From positions 1 through 64,000 of the forward strand of contig CAJNDT010000990.1 in assembly GCA_905221615.1 (NCBI GenBank): a DNA stretch of 64,000 nt. The letters run 5' to 3'. Source of the stretch: Symbiodinium sp. CCMP2592. Taxonomy: Eukaryota > Sar > Dinophyceae > Suessiales > Symbiodiniaceae. Both the position numbers and the translations under genes were made by a program. The notes beneath the pieces were generated by a model. The model worked only from the letters and a program-made list of their open reading frames with translations, ran no database searches and was not told the DNA's origin. The first letter of the stretch is position 1, and the number at the start of each line of letters is the position of its first letter. Below, in pieces: positions 1-10,957 of this stretch.

Positions 1-50
1 GATTCAGGCCCCAGCCTTGTCTCTGTGAATGTTGCTCGAAGGATCTCGGG

Positions 51-389
51 ATGCGCCTTTTTCTGCCACTGTGCGGCACGCAAGATTCCGTGCAACTTTA
101 CACCAAGGTGAATGAATTCGGGGACCTGGCAGAGGGTCTATTGAACCCCATACAGTGCTACGCAGAGAGCAGGAGAGTCCCTCGTCTATTAATAAACGTT
201 TTAATGGCTTTTCTTGAAACATGGACCGGTAACCTCCACCCGGAAGATGCGGCCGCGCCGAATACCGAACAACTCTTGTTTTGCTCGCTCTCTTTTTCCT
301 CGAGAGCCAGTAGGTTGCTTAGGAGTATCGCCCACATTGTAATGGACTTCTTCTGGCTGCAATTCTGGAATTTGGGGCTCTGTGGGTGA
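51..389 (+). CDS. Possible exon, unknown product (112 codons)
   Basis: An ATG-initiated open frame with a mixed, globular-looking composition and a hydrophobic C-terminal third. No domain is recognised. The opposite strand is also open over 158-502 and is nearly as protein-like (it reads a Lys/Glu-rich stretch followed by Ala/Ser), so the coding strand cannot be settled by eye. The length is within chance expectation for this window. It could be a first exon, a decayed gene or nothing. Confidence 0.2.
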   Translation: MRLFLPLCGTQDSVQLYTKVNEFGDLAEGLLNPIQCYAESRRVPRLLINVLMAFLETWTGNLHPEDAAAPNTEQLLFCSLSFSSRASRLLRSIAHIVMDFFWLQFWNLGLCG

Positions 390-450
390 GAACTTGCAAG
401 TTGACGGACCCTGAACCGCTTCGTTGGGTTGGGGGCGGAGACTCTGAAAA

Positions 451-732
451 TTGGGCTCCCTGCGCATTTGTCATTCATTGACTGTGCACAAGATCCTGCC
501 ATTTAAACACTCCCTCAGGAAGAAAGGGAGCAGGCAAGGGTGCAAGCAAAATCAACCGGTTTCTCAACAAACACAGTCCTTGAAGATTTTCCAGCTGCAA
601 AGGAAACGGACTGTGTTGAATGCAAGGGCTGAGGGATACATGCACGAAATGCATCATGAAGCTATGAGGCCGATGGGAACCACACGGCCTCCAAGTCTTT
701 CAATCGCCCCCGCGAAGCTTGAGAAGCCGTAA
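451..732 (+). CDS. Possible exon, basic protein segment
   Basis: Open frame of 93 codons, entered without an ATG, so it would be an internal or terminal exon ending at a TAA. The reading is rich in Lys, Arg and Gln, with a His/Met-rich patch (HEMHH) near residue 70, and ends in a Pro/Lys tail. Composition resembles a real basic, disordered segment more than spacer translation, which here usually gives GLGFRV-like strings from TTTAGGG. No family recognised. Confidence 0.25.
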   Translation: MGSLRICHSLTVHKILPFKHSLRKKGSRQGCKQNQPVSQQTQSLKIFQLQRKRTVLNARAEGYMHEMHHEAMRPMGTTRPPSLSIAPAKLEKP

Positions 733-2030
733 AGCTAAAGCGGTATACCTGGGACCCCCTTCTTCTTCCACTCGGGCTTTCTTCCGGTAGCCGTTGAGGA
801 CTTTACGATATCGGCAAATGGCACCCGCAACGAAAGATGAGGATGTAAAGCTTCAGGCTAAGGGCCCTCAGAATCAGAACACGGCCCTAGGCGCACTCAT
901 TTGCAATGCTCCAGCAAATAATCATAATGGTAGGCTTGTATAGAAACCCCTTGGGTGCCAGCCCCTATAGAACCCATATAGGAGCCCTACATCAGCCTAG
1001 AGAAAACCGTATAACATAACCATCCCCCGAGGAAAAAAACCTATGTAAGCCCCTAAACGATCCGATGTAGAGAAACCTGTATCCTAAACAGTAAACCCTG
1101 AAGGCTAAAACCCAAACCGGTAGAAGAATGCCTCCACTTCCGAATCGCTGTCCTATATTATAGAAACCCTAAACCCTAAACTGGTAGAAGAATGCCTCCA
1201 GGCATACTATAAGGGTACTATAACATAGAAATCCCGAACCCTAAACCCTGGGTTCCTTTAAAGGGCTCCTTTAAGGGAGAAAGGGTTGAGGGGGCCCCAG
1301 GGCCAGACGGAGGCCAAAGACAGCGCTGCTGTGCGCACTCTCGGAGCCTGTGCTCGGGGTCAGAATCATTGGAACTGGTCCTCGGGGACCTTAAAACCTT
1401 GTTTAAATGTATTATCACCAGTATTTATGGTTATGGTTATTATAGTTAATATTGTTATTATTATCCTTCTTCTTATGATTATCACTACTACCAAACTATT
1501 AGTATATGGGGACCTCAAAGCCTTTTATCAACTTTTAAACGACTGAGTTATTGCTATTACTCTTCTTCTTCTTCTTATCATTAGTATTGCTATTATTGGT
1601 ATTATTTTCGGTTTTGTTGGTACTGCTAGTATTAAGCATTAATTTGCTTAATTAATACATTTCTTGAGCTTTGTTGTCAGATTCCTTCTACGGTTGTAAC
1701 ATCTGGTCTTTTAATCATTTTCTCTCTATTGCACTACTTCAAGGTTTAAGGGCTCGGGGGTTGATGTTTTCGTTCCGGACCACGGTCTTTGAGCCCCCAA
1801 AATAGTATAGGTATTTAGTTAGGCACCTATAGTAGGCTTTTGGATCTTCGTTTCCTGGCTACGAAGCCGAGTGTGAAAACTGTTCTGGCTAGTCTTTGGG
1901 GCCTATGGCTGCGGGTTTAAAAAAAAACACCTAATTTTTCATCCAAGCTCGACGCCCCAAACTTAAAAAAAACTCGATCTCCTGGGGATCGAGGGTGCCA
2001 CGAAGTTTTATGGCTCAGGAAGAGGGTTTA
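733..2030. other. Gene-free spacer with telomere-like words and TTA/CTT-rich tract
   Basis: No convincing coding frame. It holds scattered CCCTAAA-like words (1085-1260), a self-complementary CCTTTAAAGG motif near 1255-1280, and a low-complexity stretch of ATT, CTT and related triplets at 1430-1640. The CCTTTAAAGG motif recurs across the window. Confidence 0.6.
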
Positions 2031-2034
2031 GAGT

Positions 2035-2529
2035 TTGGGGAAAAACTCTGGGGTGCATGGTTTAGGTTTTGATGTTCATTTCGAAGTTCGGGCTTGCAAC
2101 AAAATTGTGCAACACCCTGCCCACTACTGGAGCCTTACTGCTCAGGGCAGAGGGTTCAACACCATACAGCACAAGCAAGAACAGCACTTGCTGTTTGCGA
2201 GATCGGTATCGTCGTCGCTATCTGGCCCCGGATTCCTCCAGTGGTGCACCATTCATTCAGAACGAATGCCATGTTTCACGGCACTGCTCCGTCAGCCTAG
2301 TGGCAGAAAACCTAAGCTTCAAAAGGGCTTCGAAAATCATCCCAGAGCCACACAGTCGAGGTTGGGAGGGAAAACTTCCCATGTCTTTGTGCGACCATGG
2401 ACCCCCCTAGGCTACTTCTGCAGTTCCTTGAACATACAGCAGGGCTCAGCACACCTCATCGTACCTCAAGGGGCAGGACAGCTCGGCTTAGGCCCTGTAA
2501 GTCTAAGCCGCGACGCCACCACGGTGTAG
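2035..2529 (+). CDS. Possible exon, unknown product (164 codons)
   Basis: One of the longest open frames in the window, entered without ATG and ended by TAG. The translation is mixed and His/Gln-rich, without the GLGFRV pattern typical of translated telomere-like repeats. A second plus frame (2069-2410) is also open, which weakens the call. At this length one or two frames are expected by chance in 64 kb. No domain recognised. Confidence 0.22.
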   Translation: MGKNSGVHGLGFDVHFEVRACNKIVQHPAHYWSLTAQGRGFNTIQHKQEQHLLFARSVSSSLSGPGFLQWCTIHSERMPCFTALLRQPSGRKPKLQKGFENHPRATQSRLGGKTSHVFVRPWTPLGYFCSSLNIQQGSAHLIVPQGAGQLGLGPVSLSRDATTV

Positions 2530-4488
2530 CAATGGCGTCGGGTTCCCTTGGGTTTTTAGGGATATGACCCGAATTCGAAGCCTGTAACCTTGGAACCTTA
2601 GACGGTCATCTTGGGCATTCACACCCAAACCCCTAACTCTGAAGACTCACAAGTGTGTTCCAGGTCGCCAATTCTTGAAGCGATCGGCAGGGGCGACGGT
2701 CATCTTCCCCCTCTGGAGGATGCGGGATGAGGAATTTGCTGTTTGCAGCTCGGGATTCGAATTTCAATTGGCGGAGCTTGCTTGGAGGTTCATGGGGTTG
2801 TACAAGCGGGATTATAAGTCCCCTACGTTATACGTACAGTTATATTGCTTGTAACTACCCATGACCCTCCAAATTGTTCAGGCTGTTGCATAAACAACGA
2901 AGCCTGAATGCACGACCCTGAATCCCAAACCCCAAAGGCTTTCAGGGTTTAGGGTTCTCGGGATTCAGATATTCGAAAACTTTCAGGGCTTAGGGCTTCC
3001 AGGTTGGAACCTTTGAGTGTTTGGGGTGTTGCGTTTAGGATTTCGATATCCTTTCGAGTTTCTGAGTATCTCAACGTGCCTTGGTTCCGCATACCGCCAA
3101 TTTGTCAAGAGCTTGGGATTGATAGCACGTGTCTTGGTTTGATTCCCTTGTGCGGGCTTAAAGTTCTGTCCAGTGCCGGGGTTGTCTTAGACTTAGATTA
3201 GGACTCGGTTTCTGTTGACCAAGTCAACGGCTCGGATTTTCAGGAATCCGTGTAGATATCTGACTCCCCAGGTAGTAGGCTGATTTGTCTGAATGCAAAC
3301 CTGTGGAAGAACCAGCCCGATTAGGGTTTTAGAGTCTATAACCCTATACTACATAGTAAGCCTACTACCCTGAACCCTGAACCCCAAATCTCGCGGCGAA
3401 CAGGTCTCCGTTTCCCGAGGCTGCTTCTTCAGGTGCTTTCCAAGGAGGGGCCGTCCGGAATACACGTCCGAATGCAGGGATCTAACATGTAACCTGAGGG
3501 GTTTTATACTTCTGTGCATCGCTAAGGAATAACGTTGGGAACTCTTCGAACTATTCGATATACTACTATTGCGGTGTGTTGCAGTCTAGAGAATGTGTAT
3601 TTTATAGACAACGATCTCATCTTCCACGCGGTAAAGACCAATGCTGGGCATTAAATCCCGAGGCCCCCCTTCCCACCCTACTCCGAACTGCATAGAAGGT
3701 GTGGCCTCAGGCTTTGGAATGTAGTGACCTTTTCTCACAATGCCCAAGTGGTACGAAGCCACTCAAAATTCGAACTTCTACAGCCTAAAATCCTGAATCG
3801 TAACACCAGAGCACCACAAGCCTTGAAACCCTAAAGCAACCAAATCCCCAAAGCCCAAAAGCCCTGAACCAAAACTAGACCGCCTACCTCAAGGCAAGAA
3901 AGGCATGGGGAAGCCACCCATGGCGACCAAGCTTTGTGCCTCACCGTAGTTGCGAGGAGTTTGTGGGCTTTGTGTAGTGGCTTTTGGGAATTTTGTTTAG
4001 GAAACCGTTGGGCATAGTATTGTGTTTAGGGTCCGAGGGCGCGTGCAGGGTTTATGAAGGATGAGTATTGCCGGTTTACTTTAGTTAAGACTGCAGTAGC
4101 TTGGGGCGGAAGTCGACCGAAGCAAATACGGTCAGTATCTAAGTCGGAGCTGCAAGGGTTCTGTAAGGGTTTCTTAAAGGGTTGTTAGTCGTTCCTGTGT
4201 TTGTGTGTCTATGTAGATTGGGTTTGCTTCGCCGGAACAAGTTGGTGTTTGGGTGTGGTGGTTGTGGGGCTCAGGGGGTTTTATGGTTGAACACTGTGAG
4301 GGCCTAGAGTTTCGGAAGACTCGCACATTGAGGGCAGTTCGTATTTTGACTTGCGGTCGGATTTCTCCGCGCAACCCACCCAGCACGGATTCCACGCCAA
4401 TATGGGCGCGATCACCAGCTCCAAAGACCGGCTTGGATTCAGATTCAGGGAGTCTTCGAGAAGGCCGCGTCGATGTCTAAGTCCGTGA
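2530..4488. other. Gene-free spacer of decayed telomere-like sequence
   Basis: Dominated by degenerate TTTAGGG/CCCTAAA words in both orientations (for example 2926-3000 and 3325-3390), plus one family C foldback element listed separately. No gene or RNA recognised. Open frames at 3004-3201 and 4174-4480 look like chance. Confidence 0.55.
2781..2873. mobile_element. Foldback element, family C (copy C1, diverged)
   Basis: The arms begin CTTGGAGGTTCATGGG and end in the complementary ACTACCCATGACCCTCC, with the family's internal ATAAGTCCC core. Family C is a MITE-like element of about 110 bp; other copies lie at 39325, 45182, 52683, 55441 and 58503. This copy is shorter and more decayed than the rest. 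It has no coding capacity. Confidence 0.7.
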
Positions 4489-4704
4489 ATCGTCCGAGCC
4501 TCGCAAAGCGAAGGTGGAGAACTCCTCCAGGCCGATCTGCTTGCTGAACGTCTTGCTGGCATCTCTGCAAGCATTCGAGAACGGGCGCCAGGAATCGCGA
4601 TTGCTGGGCCTCAACTTCCAGAGAGGCTTGATCAAAACTCGGCCTGCTCCTTTCGCGTGCTTGAGTGGGTTGCCGAGACGCTGAATGCCAAACCCTGCCT
4701 CTAG
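4489..4704 (+). CDS. Possible C-terminal exon, unknown product
   Basis: Open frame from just after a TGA to a TAG at 4702, about 71 residues. It reads Glu/Leu/Ala-rich (GELLQADLLAERLAG), then a helical-looking stretch and an acidic-aromatic end (FRVLEWVAETLNA). It looks like an amphipathic helical segment. The reverse strand (4477-4707) is also open, so the strand is not certain. Upstream GC-rich sequence at 4370-4480 may belong to the same gene in another frame. Confidence 0.3.
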   Translation: MVRASQSEGGELLQADLLAERLAGISASIRERAPGIAIAGPQLPERLDQNSACSFRVLEWVAETLNAKPCL

Positions 4705-4859
4705 CACTATAGACCTACAATTTTTAGGGCTTCTTGCTGTGATACTCGTAAAAAGTCCCTCAACAACACCTATCTGTCAGGTTACAGGTAAATCCAAGGT
4801 TTAGCGTTTAGAATATGCCTCTGACTGAACCCTGAAGCTTAGACAGCAACCTAAACCTG
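4705..4859. other. Short spacer
   Basis: Telomere-like words and no coding signal. Confidence 0.4.
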
Positions 4860-5760
4860 TAACACCTTAGAACATATATCATGTAAATGCGAACATATGT
4901 TGACATTTGTAGATATATTTTCAAGCAGTATATTATAATGCACTATATTGTTATACTGTTTTTGACTTCACTTTTTAATATGGTAATAATTCCTACCAGG
5001 TCGTATTTGTGTTATAGCACATTGGAATATGTACATATATGTATGTGTATACCTATGTATATACACACTTTACCATGCTATATTGCAGTATACCATGAGA
5101 TATAGTGTGTATGCACTCTTTTCTTCGTTATAAACTGTATGCTGTGTACTATGCGTTATAAACTATGCATTTCCTGGCGTTATGCGATTCTCAATATCAT
5201 GGTGTGTTTTATTGTATCAGGCTTCATTATACCACATCATATTACACAGTTTCATCTTACTCAACACGTCTTATAGTAAAATGTGCTATATACTTTTCTA
5301 TCTTGTAATGTACTGGGTTATACTGCACCATATCATATTGGGTTACATTCTGTTCCAATATGTTACATCCTATGGCAATATAGTTGCATATGATGTCATA
5401 TGATATTGTATGATACGGTATGATAATACCTGATATTCTATGACTTGAAACGGAACCAGATGATGTTCTATGACATTTAATGCTGTTAAAGGGTGTTCTA
5501 TGACCTTATTTGATGTTCTGGCATACCCTATGATACTGTATGGTCTTGTTATTGTACTGGTTTGTACCATCTTAACTATTGATTTTTGGTATGGTATATT
5601 ATGTGATAACGTTTCACATTGTGTAATATTGTAAAATGAATACCCCATACTTCACTATATCATGCCGTACTATATAGAATAATATCCTGTTCTAACCTAT
5701 TCTGTTCTGTATTCTGTTTGACGATACCGTGATGCATAGTATAATCTGCGATGATATCTC
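4860..5760. repeat. AT-rich low-complexity block
   Basis: Base composition shifts sharply to A+T. The block is built from loosely repeated words such as TATGATATTGTATGA and TGATGTTCTATGAC (clearest at 5390-5530) with no fixed period. It resembles a smaller block at 24960-25160 (ATGTCATTAATGTACC-like words). Short frames here are compositional artefacts. Confidence 0.7.
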
Positions 5761-5789
5761 TTGCTGCATGTAGACATAAAAATGCATAT

Positions 5790-5880
5790 GAATATTTGTT
5801 TGTGTATGCATCTATCTATCTGTCTATCTATCGGTCTATCCAGCTGTCTATTGATATCTCCATCTAACTGTTCATCCATT
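5790..5880. repeat. TCTA/TCTG tetranucleotide microsatellite
   Basis: Imperfect run of TATC/TGTC/CATC tetranucleotides, best at 5806-5850, closing the AT-rich block. Confidence 0.8.
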
Positions 5881-6217
5881 TACTGCACCTGTATATACGC
5901 CCTGCAAACCGGCTACAGCTGGCAGGGAAATCGCTCTACCAGGCCTGGTTGCGTGCTTCCCGATCCTCGGTGCGGTTTCAAAGCGAAAGCTGCGGTTTCA
6001 GATAAGGTTTCGTTTTTTTTGAGCTCGTGTTTATGGCTGCACAACCATCTGAGCTACCATAAGATTTCGGGTTTTAGGGGTCAGGGTATAACTTTACGGT
6101 TTGAGGTTTGGCGTTTGCGGCATCTTCGGTATGGTAACCTGTGGGCTTAGGGTACGCGCATTTAAGGGTCTTACGGCTTACAGTTCTACTCTTCAGCCTA
6201 TGTTCTTCGTTCGCATT
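5881..6217. other. Spacer without gene
   Basis: Mixed sequence with weak TTTAGGG-like words toward its end. The 5761-6150 open frame starts inside the tetranucleotide repeat and is not credible. Confidence 0.4.
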
Positions 6218-6321
6218 TGGGAATTTCCGAAAATAGGGAACCCCAAGATAGTACCCTAAATAGTAGGATCCTTATTATAAAGGCCCCAAAATAAGGTATC
6301 CCTAGTTCTCGGAAACTCCCA
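6218..6321. mobile_element. Foldback element, family A (copy A1)
   Basis: Arms TGGGAATTTCCGAAAAT and CTCGGAAACTCCCA enclose the family core, a CCCTAAATAGTAGGATCC word and AAGGCCCC. Family A is about 100 bp and nearly self-complementary. Better copies (43256, 55761, 61652) lie between TA dinucleotides, as expected of Tc1/mariner-type MITEs. Here the flanks are TT on both sides. Confidence 0.8.
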
Positions 6322-6550
6322 TTTTGCTGCTTTAGCTTTTTAGTGAACAAGGTTTTGGGGTGTGGGCTGTCAGTGTTTAAAGAGTCTGGGGTGTAACGGT
6401 TAGGTGTCAGGGATTGAGCTGTTCAAGGCAAAGGGTCTAGGGCAGACCAAACTTCAACAAATCCAACACGCCCGAAAGCACTGAACCCTCAAGCAAGAAG
6501 AATGGCTGTGCAGTCGTACTCCCGGATATCGATACACTCCGAACTAAACC
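6322..6550. other. Spacer
   Basis: TTTAGGG-like words; no gene seen. Confidence 0.4.
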
Positions 6551-6895
6551 CTAAATCAAGCCTGCGAACCCAGAGTAGACCGTGAGTTTAGAGGGGAGTG
6601 TTGGGGGGGCCCTGGAGTCCAGAGGAGCCATGCTATCTCGTAGCTCATGTCGTACATCTTCTTCAAGACCTCCAGGGCAGAGGGAACAACTTCCTGGTAG
6701 GACACCCTGGTCTGCACTTCTGCTTTCATTGAAAGGGCACAAGCTGGCATGCACCTGGTCGTTTGCCCAGGTGCGATCCACTGCTGCTTCTGTGTCTGCA
6801 GTCAGCTTGCCCGACCGAATCGTCTCATCGAGGTCTCGCTCTTGTCGGTTCGCCCATGTACACTCAACCCCGGACCCAAACCCAGAAACCCCCAC
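6551..6895 (-). pseudogene. Probable decayed exon with a frame change
   Basis: The minus strand has two overlapping open frames that each look protein-like in complementary halves. The first reads a charged stretch (ERDLDETIRSGKLTADTEAA) down to about 6750. The other frame then takes over with SALEVLKKMYDMSYEIAWLL. A single frame change near 6740-6760 would join them. This pattern fits a pseudogene, or an unrecognised short intron. It ends in a GGTTCGCAG-like acceptor motif near 6563. Family unknown. Confidence 0.3.
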
Positions 6896-6910
6896 GCCCC
6901 CAACAAATTT

Positions 6911-7008
6911 GGTAGTTCTCTAAATTTGAGTCCTTTTAGGGTCCTTGTTATAAGGGTGCCGTACTAGTTTGGGGAGCTCAAAAGGGACCCTAGTTTAGAG
7001 AGCTAGCC
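6911..7008. mobile_element. Foldback element, diverged family B-like
   Basis: Arms GGTAGTTCTCTAAATTTGAG and GTTTAGAGAGCTAGCC flank the family B core word GGGTGCCGTACTA. Compare the B copies at 18281, 39914 and 55968. Arms are strongly diverged from the B consensus; a similar variant lies at 61097. Confidence 0.6.
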
Positions 7009-7075
7009 ATGTACCCTCCACCAAAGCCAGGGACCATGAACCATGAAGCCGCGAAACTCAATGTGGAAACCCATG

Positions 7076-7372
7076 AACCCTAAACCCTAAACCCCAAACC
7101 CTCAAACCCTAAACCCTCAACAACCCTCAACTTAGGCCCAAACCTTCAAACCCTAAACTAAGGCCCCTAAACCCCAAACCCTCAAACCCTAGGACCCTAA
7201 ACCCCAAACCCTCAAAAACCCTCAACTTAGGCCCAAACCCTCAAACCCTAAACTAAGGCCCCTAAACCCTAAACCCTCAAACCCTAAACCCTAGGACCCT
7301 AAACCCCAAACCCTCAAAAACCCCAAACTTAGGCCTAAACTCATGAACCCTAAACCCCAAACCCTCAGCCCC
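7076..7372. repeat. Interstitial telomere-like array, CCCTAAA type
   Basis: Nearly continuous CCCTAAA, CCCCAAA and CCCTCAAA units. A higher-order unit of roughly 70-90 bp recurs about three times, with AACTTAGGCCCAAACC or AACTAAGGCCCC as its landmark. This shows local amplification after decay, not a fresh telomere. Confidence 0.9.
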
Positions 7373-7540
7373 CATTTTTAGGCCCTAAGCGCATGAACCC
7401 CAGCCGAGAGCTTGGACACCTTGAAAGCCCCCAGGCCCCAGCCATTGGGACCCGGGCTGTGATGTGTGTACCGGATAGCCCTGCCCAGACCCCCAGGTTG
7501 GGGAGGATCCAACAAGTAGAGGCCTTAATGGGGGTTCCAA

Positions 7541-8064
7541 TAAAGTACCCTTAGTAGTATAAGCAAGGCAGCAAATTAGGGGATCTACTCCTATAAAGTA
7601 CAACATACCAGTAGTATAAGTAAGGCCCCAAATTAGGGGATCTACTCCTATAAAGTACAACGTACCAGTAGAAAAAGTAAGGCACCAAATTAGGGGATCT
7701 ACTCCTGTAAAGTACCCTTAGTAGTATAAGTAAGGCACCAAATCAGGGGATCTACTCCTCTAAAGTACCCTTAATAGTAGAAAATCAGGGGATCTACTCC
7801 TCTAAAGTACCCTTAATAGTAGAAGTAAGGCCCCAAATTAGGGGATCTACTACTATAAAGTACCCTTAATAGTAGAAGTAAGGCCCCAAATTAGGGGATC
7901 TACTACTATAAAGTACCCTTAATAGTATAAGTAAGGCCCCAAATTAGGGAATCTACTCCTATAAAGTACCATTAGTAGTATAAGTAAGGCAGCAAATTAG
8001 GGGATCTACTCCTATAAAGTACCCTTAGTAGTATAAGTAAGGCACCAAATTAGGGGATCTACTT
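7541..8064. repeat. Tandem repeat, 53-57 bp unit, about 10 copies
   Basis: The landmark GGGGATCTACTCCT recurs at 7581, 7638, 7695, 7748, 7790, 7843, 7896, 7948, 8002 and 8055. Spacing is 57 bp in the first units and 53 bp in the later ones, with one shortened 42-bp unit. Each unit carries AAAGTACCCTTA and GTAAGGCCCCAAATTAG. The two unit lengths suggest two rounds of amplification. No coding potential seen. Confidence 0.92.
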
Positions 8065-9114
8065 TCTAGATCCTTCCGGGGGTCTGGGTGAAGATGCTCT
8101 CCGAGGGAGGCTTTTGGGCTCGCGCACCGGGGGGTCTGGAGCTTGCGGATGTAGCGTTCAGAGTTGGGCCCCGGAAGTTTTAGAGGAGTTTAGGCTTCAA
8201 AAACAAAGCTTTAGACTTGTTTCTGCCTGGCTTTGCCCTAAACGCGAAACCTCCAAACCCCAGGGCAGAAGACAGAAGGCTGCCAGAAAGTCAATGCTGA
8301 AGCCTAGGCTGAAGATCTTGAGGCTTTAGCCCTACACGCTAAACCGCAAGGCTGGAAGAAACGACGGCGGTCCTCGTCGGTTCGACGTCGTCGTGGACTT
8401 CGCGGCTTTCTGTGTAGGCCTTCCACAAGTTTTGCCAGAAGGATTCGTCGGCATTAAGGTCTTGGAGCTTGTGGATGAATAGCAGTAGCGGTCTTAGTAT
8501 TTAATGCTTTCAGGTTTTTAAGGCCTAAGGATTCAGGGTGTTTGTGTTTAAAGGGTCTATGTGCTGTTACACTTCATACGACTTCATGAAAATTCATAGG
8601 GTTGCTATACAGTAGAAGCCAGAAAGTTGGAACATCATTAGCCTCATGCCCTTAAAGCAAGGTATAGGGAATCCTAGCACTGATCCGCCTAAATCCATGT
8701 TCCAACTTTCTGGGGTTCACTATGGGAGGTTTAATGGGCAGCATTCAAGCACAACAGACTTGAGGTTTGGGGGTGTGCGGCTTCACGCTTCAAGGGTTAG
8801 GCTTTGGGATTTGGGGTGTAGGCCTTAGGCTTTGGAGTTGAGGGGCCATCTGCGCTTTAGGGTTGAGGCCAGAGAGAAAGGCTTGGGGAGTTGAAGTCTT
8901 TGAAGTTCGTTAAGGCGTTAAATCTTTAGGGTTCAGGGTTGAAGGCTCAAGGTTTAGCATCTGTTTCCCTAAAGTATGTCATACCGCCATCAAGACTGTC
9001 GAAGTCGTCGTCGAAATAGCGCGTATTTACGAACTAACCAGCACTTACCGATCATCATGACGACGATCATCATCGTCATCCTCGTCGTCGTCATCGTCAT
9101 CCCCGTCATCATCA
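8065..9114. other. Spacer with one foldback element
   Basis: GC-richer to about 8450, then TTTAGGG-like spacer, with element J1 at 8619-8713. The region 9040-9145 is a run of ATC/GTC triplets (CATCATCGTCATCCTCGTCG) that forms the 3' edge of the gene at 9115. Confidence 0.45.
8619..8713. mobile_element. Foldback element, family J (copy J1)
   Basis: Perfect 17-bp terminal inverted repeats, CCAGAAAGTTGGAACAT and its complement, around a 61-bp centre containing GGAATCCTAGCACTGATCC. A half copy with the same centre and right arm is at 35668-35725. No clear target duplication. Confidence 0.8.
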
Positions 9115-9628
9115 TCAACCGTCATCATCTTCATCATCACCGCTGGTTCTACAGTCTACACTTTTCGGCTTTGACATCCCCGTGGCCCAATTGAGCTTGT
9201 TCCGGGCTGATGTGTTGCCCCGAAAGCAAACTGCAAACACGCTTTCATGGAGTCGAGCTACAAACATATGAGACTCTGATGACCGCTGGACCGTCAAATC
9301 TACAAGTCCAGATGGTTCAGGGTGTGTGGACCCTTTACTAGTGCAGTTTCGAGAAATGAAGACCCCGATATACACCCAACGCAATGGGATGATTTTTGTC
9401 ACTAGCCTGAAATGCGGCCAGGTGTGTAAGAACTCTCTATTCGTAGGGAATTGTGCGTCTGATCATAAAGCTAGAATTTAGAACCCCCTCCATAAACCTC
9501 CCCAGCAGCACACGGTGTGCCTTCTGGTTTTCTTTGTCTTCAGGGTCGGCTTCTCGACAGCTGGGTTTGCCTGCAAGACATGCAAGGAGGGCAGTCCTTC
9601 GGGATTTGTCGTCCAATGCCCAAAGCAC
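9115..9628 (-). CDS. Two-exon gene fragment, acidic C-terminus, unknown function
   Basis: Exon one (9498-9628) reads a charged segment (RRTALLACLAGKPSCREADP, then a Lys/Glu-rich stretch). It ends at a GGGAG|GTTTAT donor. A 91-nt GT-AG intron (9407-9497) with acceptor CATTTCAG|G follows. Exon two (9115-9406) continues in the same phase for 97 codons to a TGA. The phases match (2 to 2) without adjustment. Exon two reads hydrophobic (WVYIGVFISR), then mixed, and ends in GDDEDDDG encoded by an ATC/GTC-type triplet run, so the microsatellite has been coded into an acidic tail. Exon one is open without an ATG back to a TGA just upstream, so the 5' end of the gene is missing or lies in an earlier exon. 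No domain recognised. Confidence 0.42.
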
Positions 9629-9719
9629 GAAACAAAGGAATCAAACGGTATTAGTGTGAGATTTGCTGCTGGTGCTATTATTCACCAAAAGCCTAGGCTT
9701 GAAACCACAGCCTAAAGAT

Positions 9720-10420
9720 TTGAAGCACTAAACTATCGAAAGAATGGAACCTCAAACTAAACCCCAAATGTTCTAGCTGCGCCCTGGAACCCTAACTAGA
9801 CCCAACGACGAATATCTAAAACATCCCAACTATACAGTAAAGCCCAAACACTTAAACACATCCTAAACCCTTACATTACCCCTGAAGCCTGAGCCTTTAT
9901 TAGCACTAAAACCCCAAACCCTAAAAGCCTTAAACTCAGAAACCCCCAAAGCTCGAAAAAGCTACAAACAGAAACCGAAAGCAGGAAGCTTAAAACTTTA
10001 AAGCACCCTCATAGATCCCTTAAAGGAGCCCTTTTAAGGATCCCTCAGAGGAACCCTTAAAGGCACCCTTAAAGGGATACCGTAAGGGCTCCCTTACGGG
10101 AGCCCGTAAAGGCACCCTGCCTCGATCGGATCCTGGCTCGGCGCCTGAGAAAAGCCTCGGCCCCCCCCGAGATTCGGTGGATGATTTAAACCCTGGGGTT
10201 CCGGTTTAGGGTTTAGGGTTTGCCGTAAAGTGGCGCATAAGTGGAAGTATCTCGCGACAGTGTAATTTGGAGTGCGTCGTCTTGTGACGATTGCCTGTTG
10301 GAGCCTGATTCTGGATGGCTCTTTGTTTTAACTCGCCCACCCCACGCCGTCTAAGGCGGCCAAACCACCCAAACCTATTCCTTTTAGGGTTTAGCCCCTA
10401 AACTCATTCTATGGTTTTCC
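9720..10420. other. Spacer rich in CCTTTAAAGG palindromes
   Basis: CCCTAAA-like words (9755-9960), then a chain of small self-complementary motifs at 10005-10115 (CCTTAAAGG, CCCTTACGGGAG and similar). These recur at 1255, 20710, 28820, 29885 and 57700-57960. No gene. Confidence 0.5.
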
Positions 10421-10957
10421 TTATTTCTGCAACCGCAGGGTTGAAAGCAGCCACACGAAAAGAAAGGAGGGGACCTCGACTTTGGCAACTGGCCCCATAA
10501 AAATGCACATTTTATGAACGGAATTTAGAGGCAAAACCAGCACCATGCCAAAGAGGGGCAGGCAGGGCAGGGCGGGAGGGCCAGGAGAGGCCATCAGGAA
10601 GGGGGTACAGGGGGGGCCAGGGCCTGGGGTAGGGGGCCAGAAGGACAGTTTTGTGCAAGTGCGAGGACAAATCCCAAGCCCCCCCTGGGGGTGTCCCTTT
10701 TGGAGGGGGTCCAAAATGGCAAATTCAGGGCGTCCTGCTCCGGTACCGAGCCTATCGTGGGTTCCCCTTCCGTCCCCATGGCTGTGGAAAGGCGGGCAAG
10801 CGTATTGGGTCGCGGGTTTTAGGGATTAGGGTTTAGGTCGATGATTTAAATCCTGTATTGCCTTAGATAATGCAGGATTTATATCATCAAACGTTCCAAT
10901 CCCATCGCCCCCCCCGGCAAAACATAATGCATGTGTAGCCATGTATGCTTGTATGTA

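Noticed and set aside
780-800. Resemblance of CCGGTAGCCGTTGAGG to the dinoflagellate spliced leader
   Set aside because: Only about six contiguous bases agree and there is no downstream donor or Sm-like site.
7076-7372. True chromosome end (telomere)
   Set aside because: Units are degenerate, mixed with unique words, and flanked by kilobases of other sequence; similar arrays occur throughout in both orientations.
7541-8064. CRISPR-like array
   Set aside because: Head-to-tail tandem units without unique spacers between conserved repeats, in a eukaryotic context with no cas-like gene.
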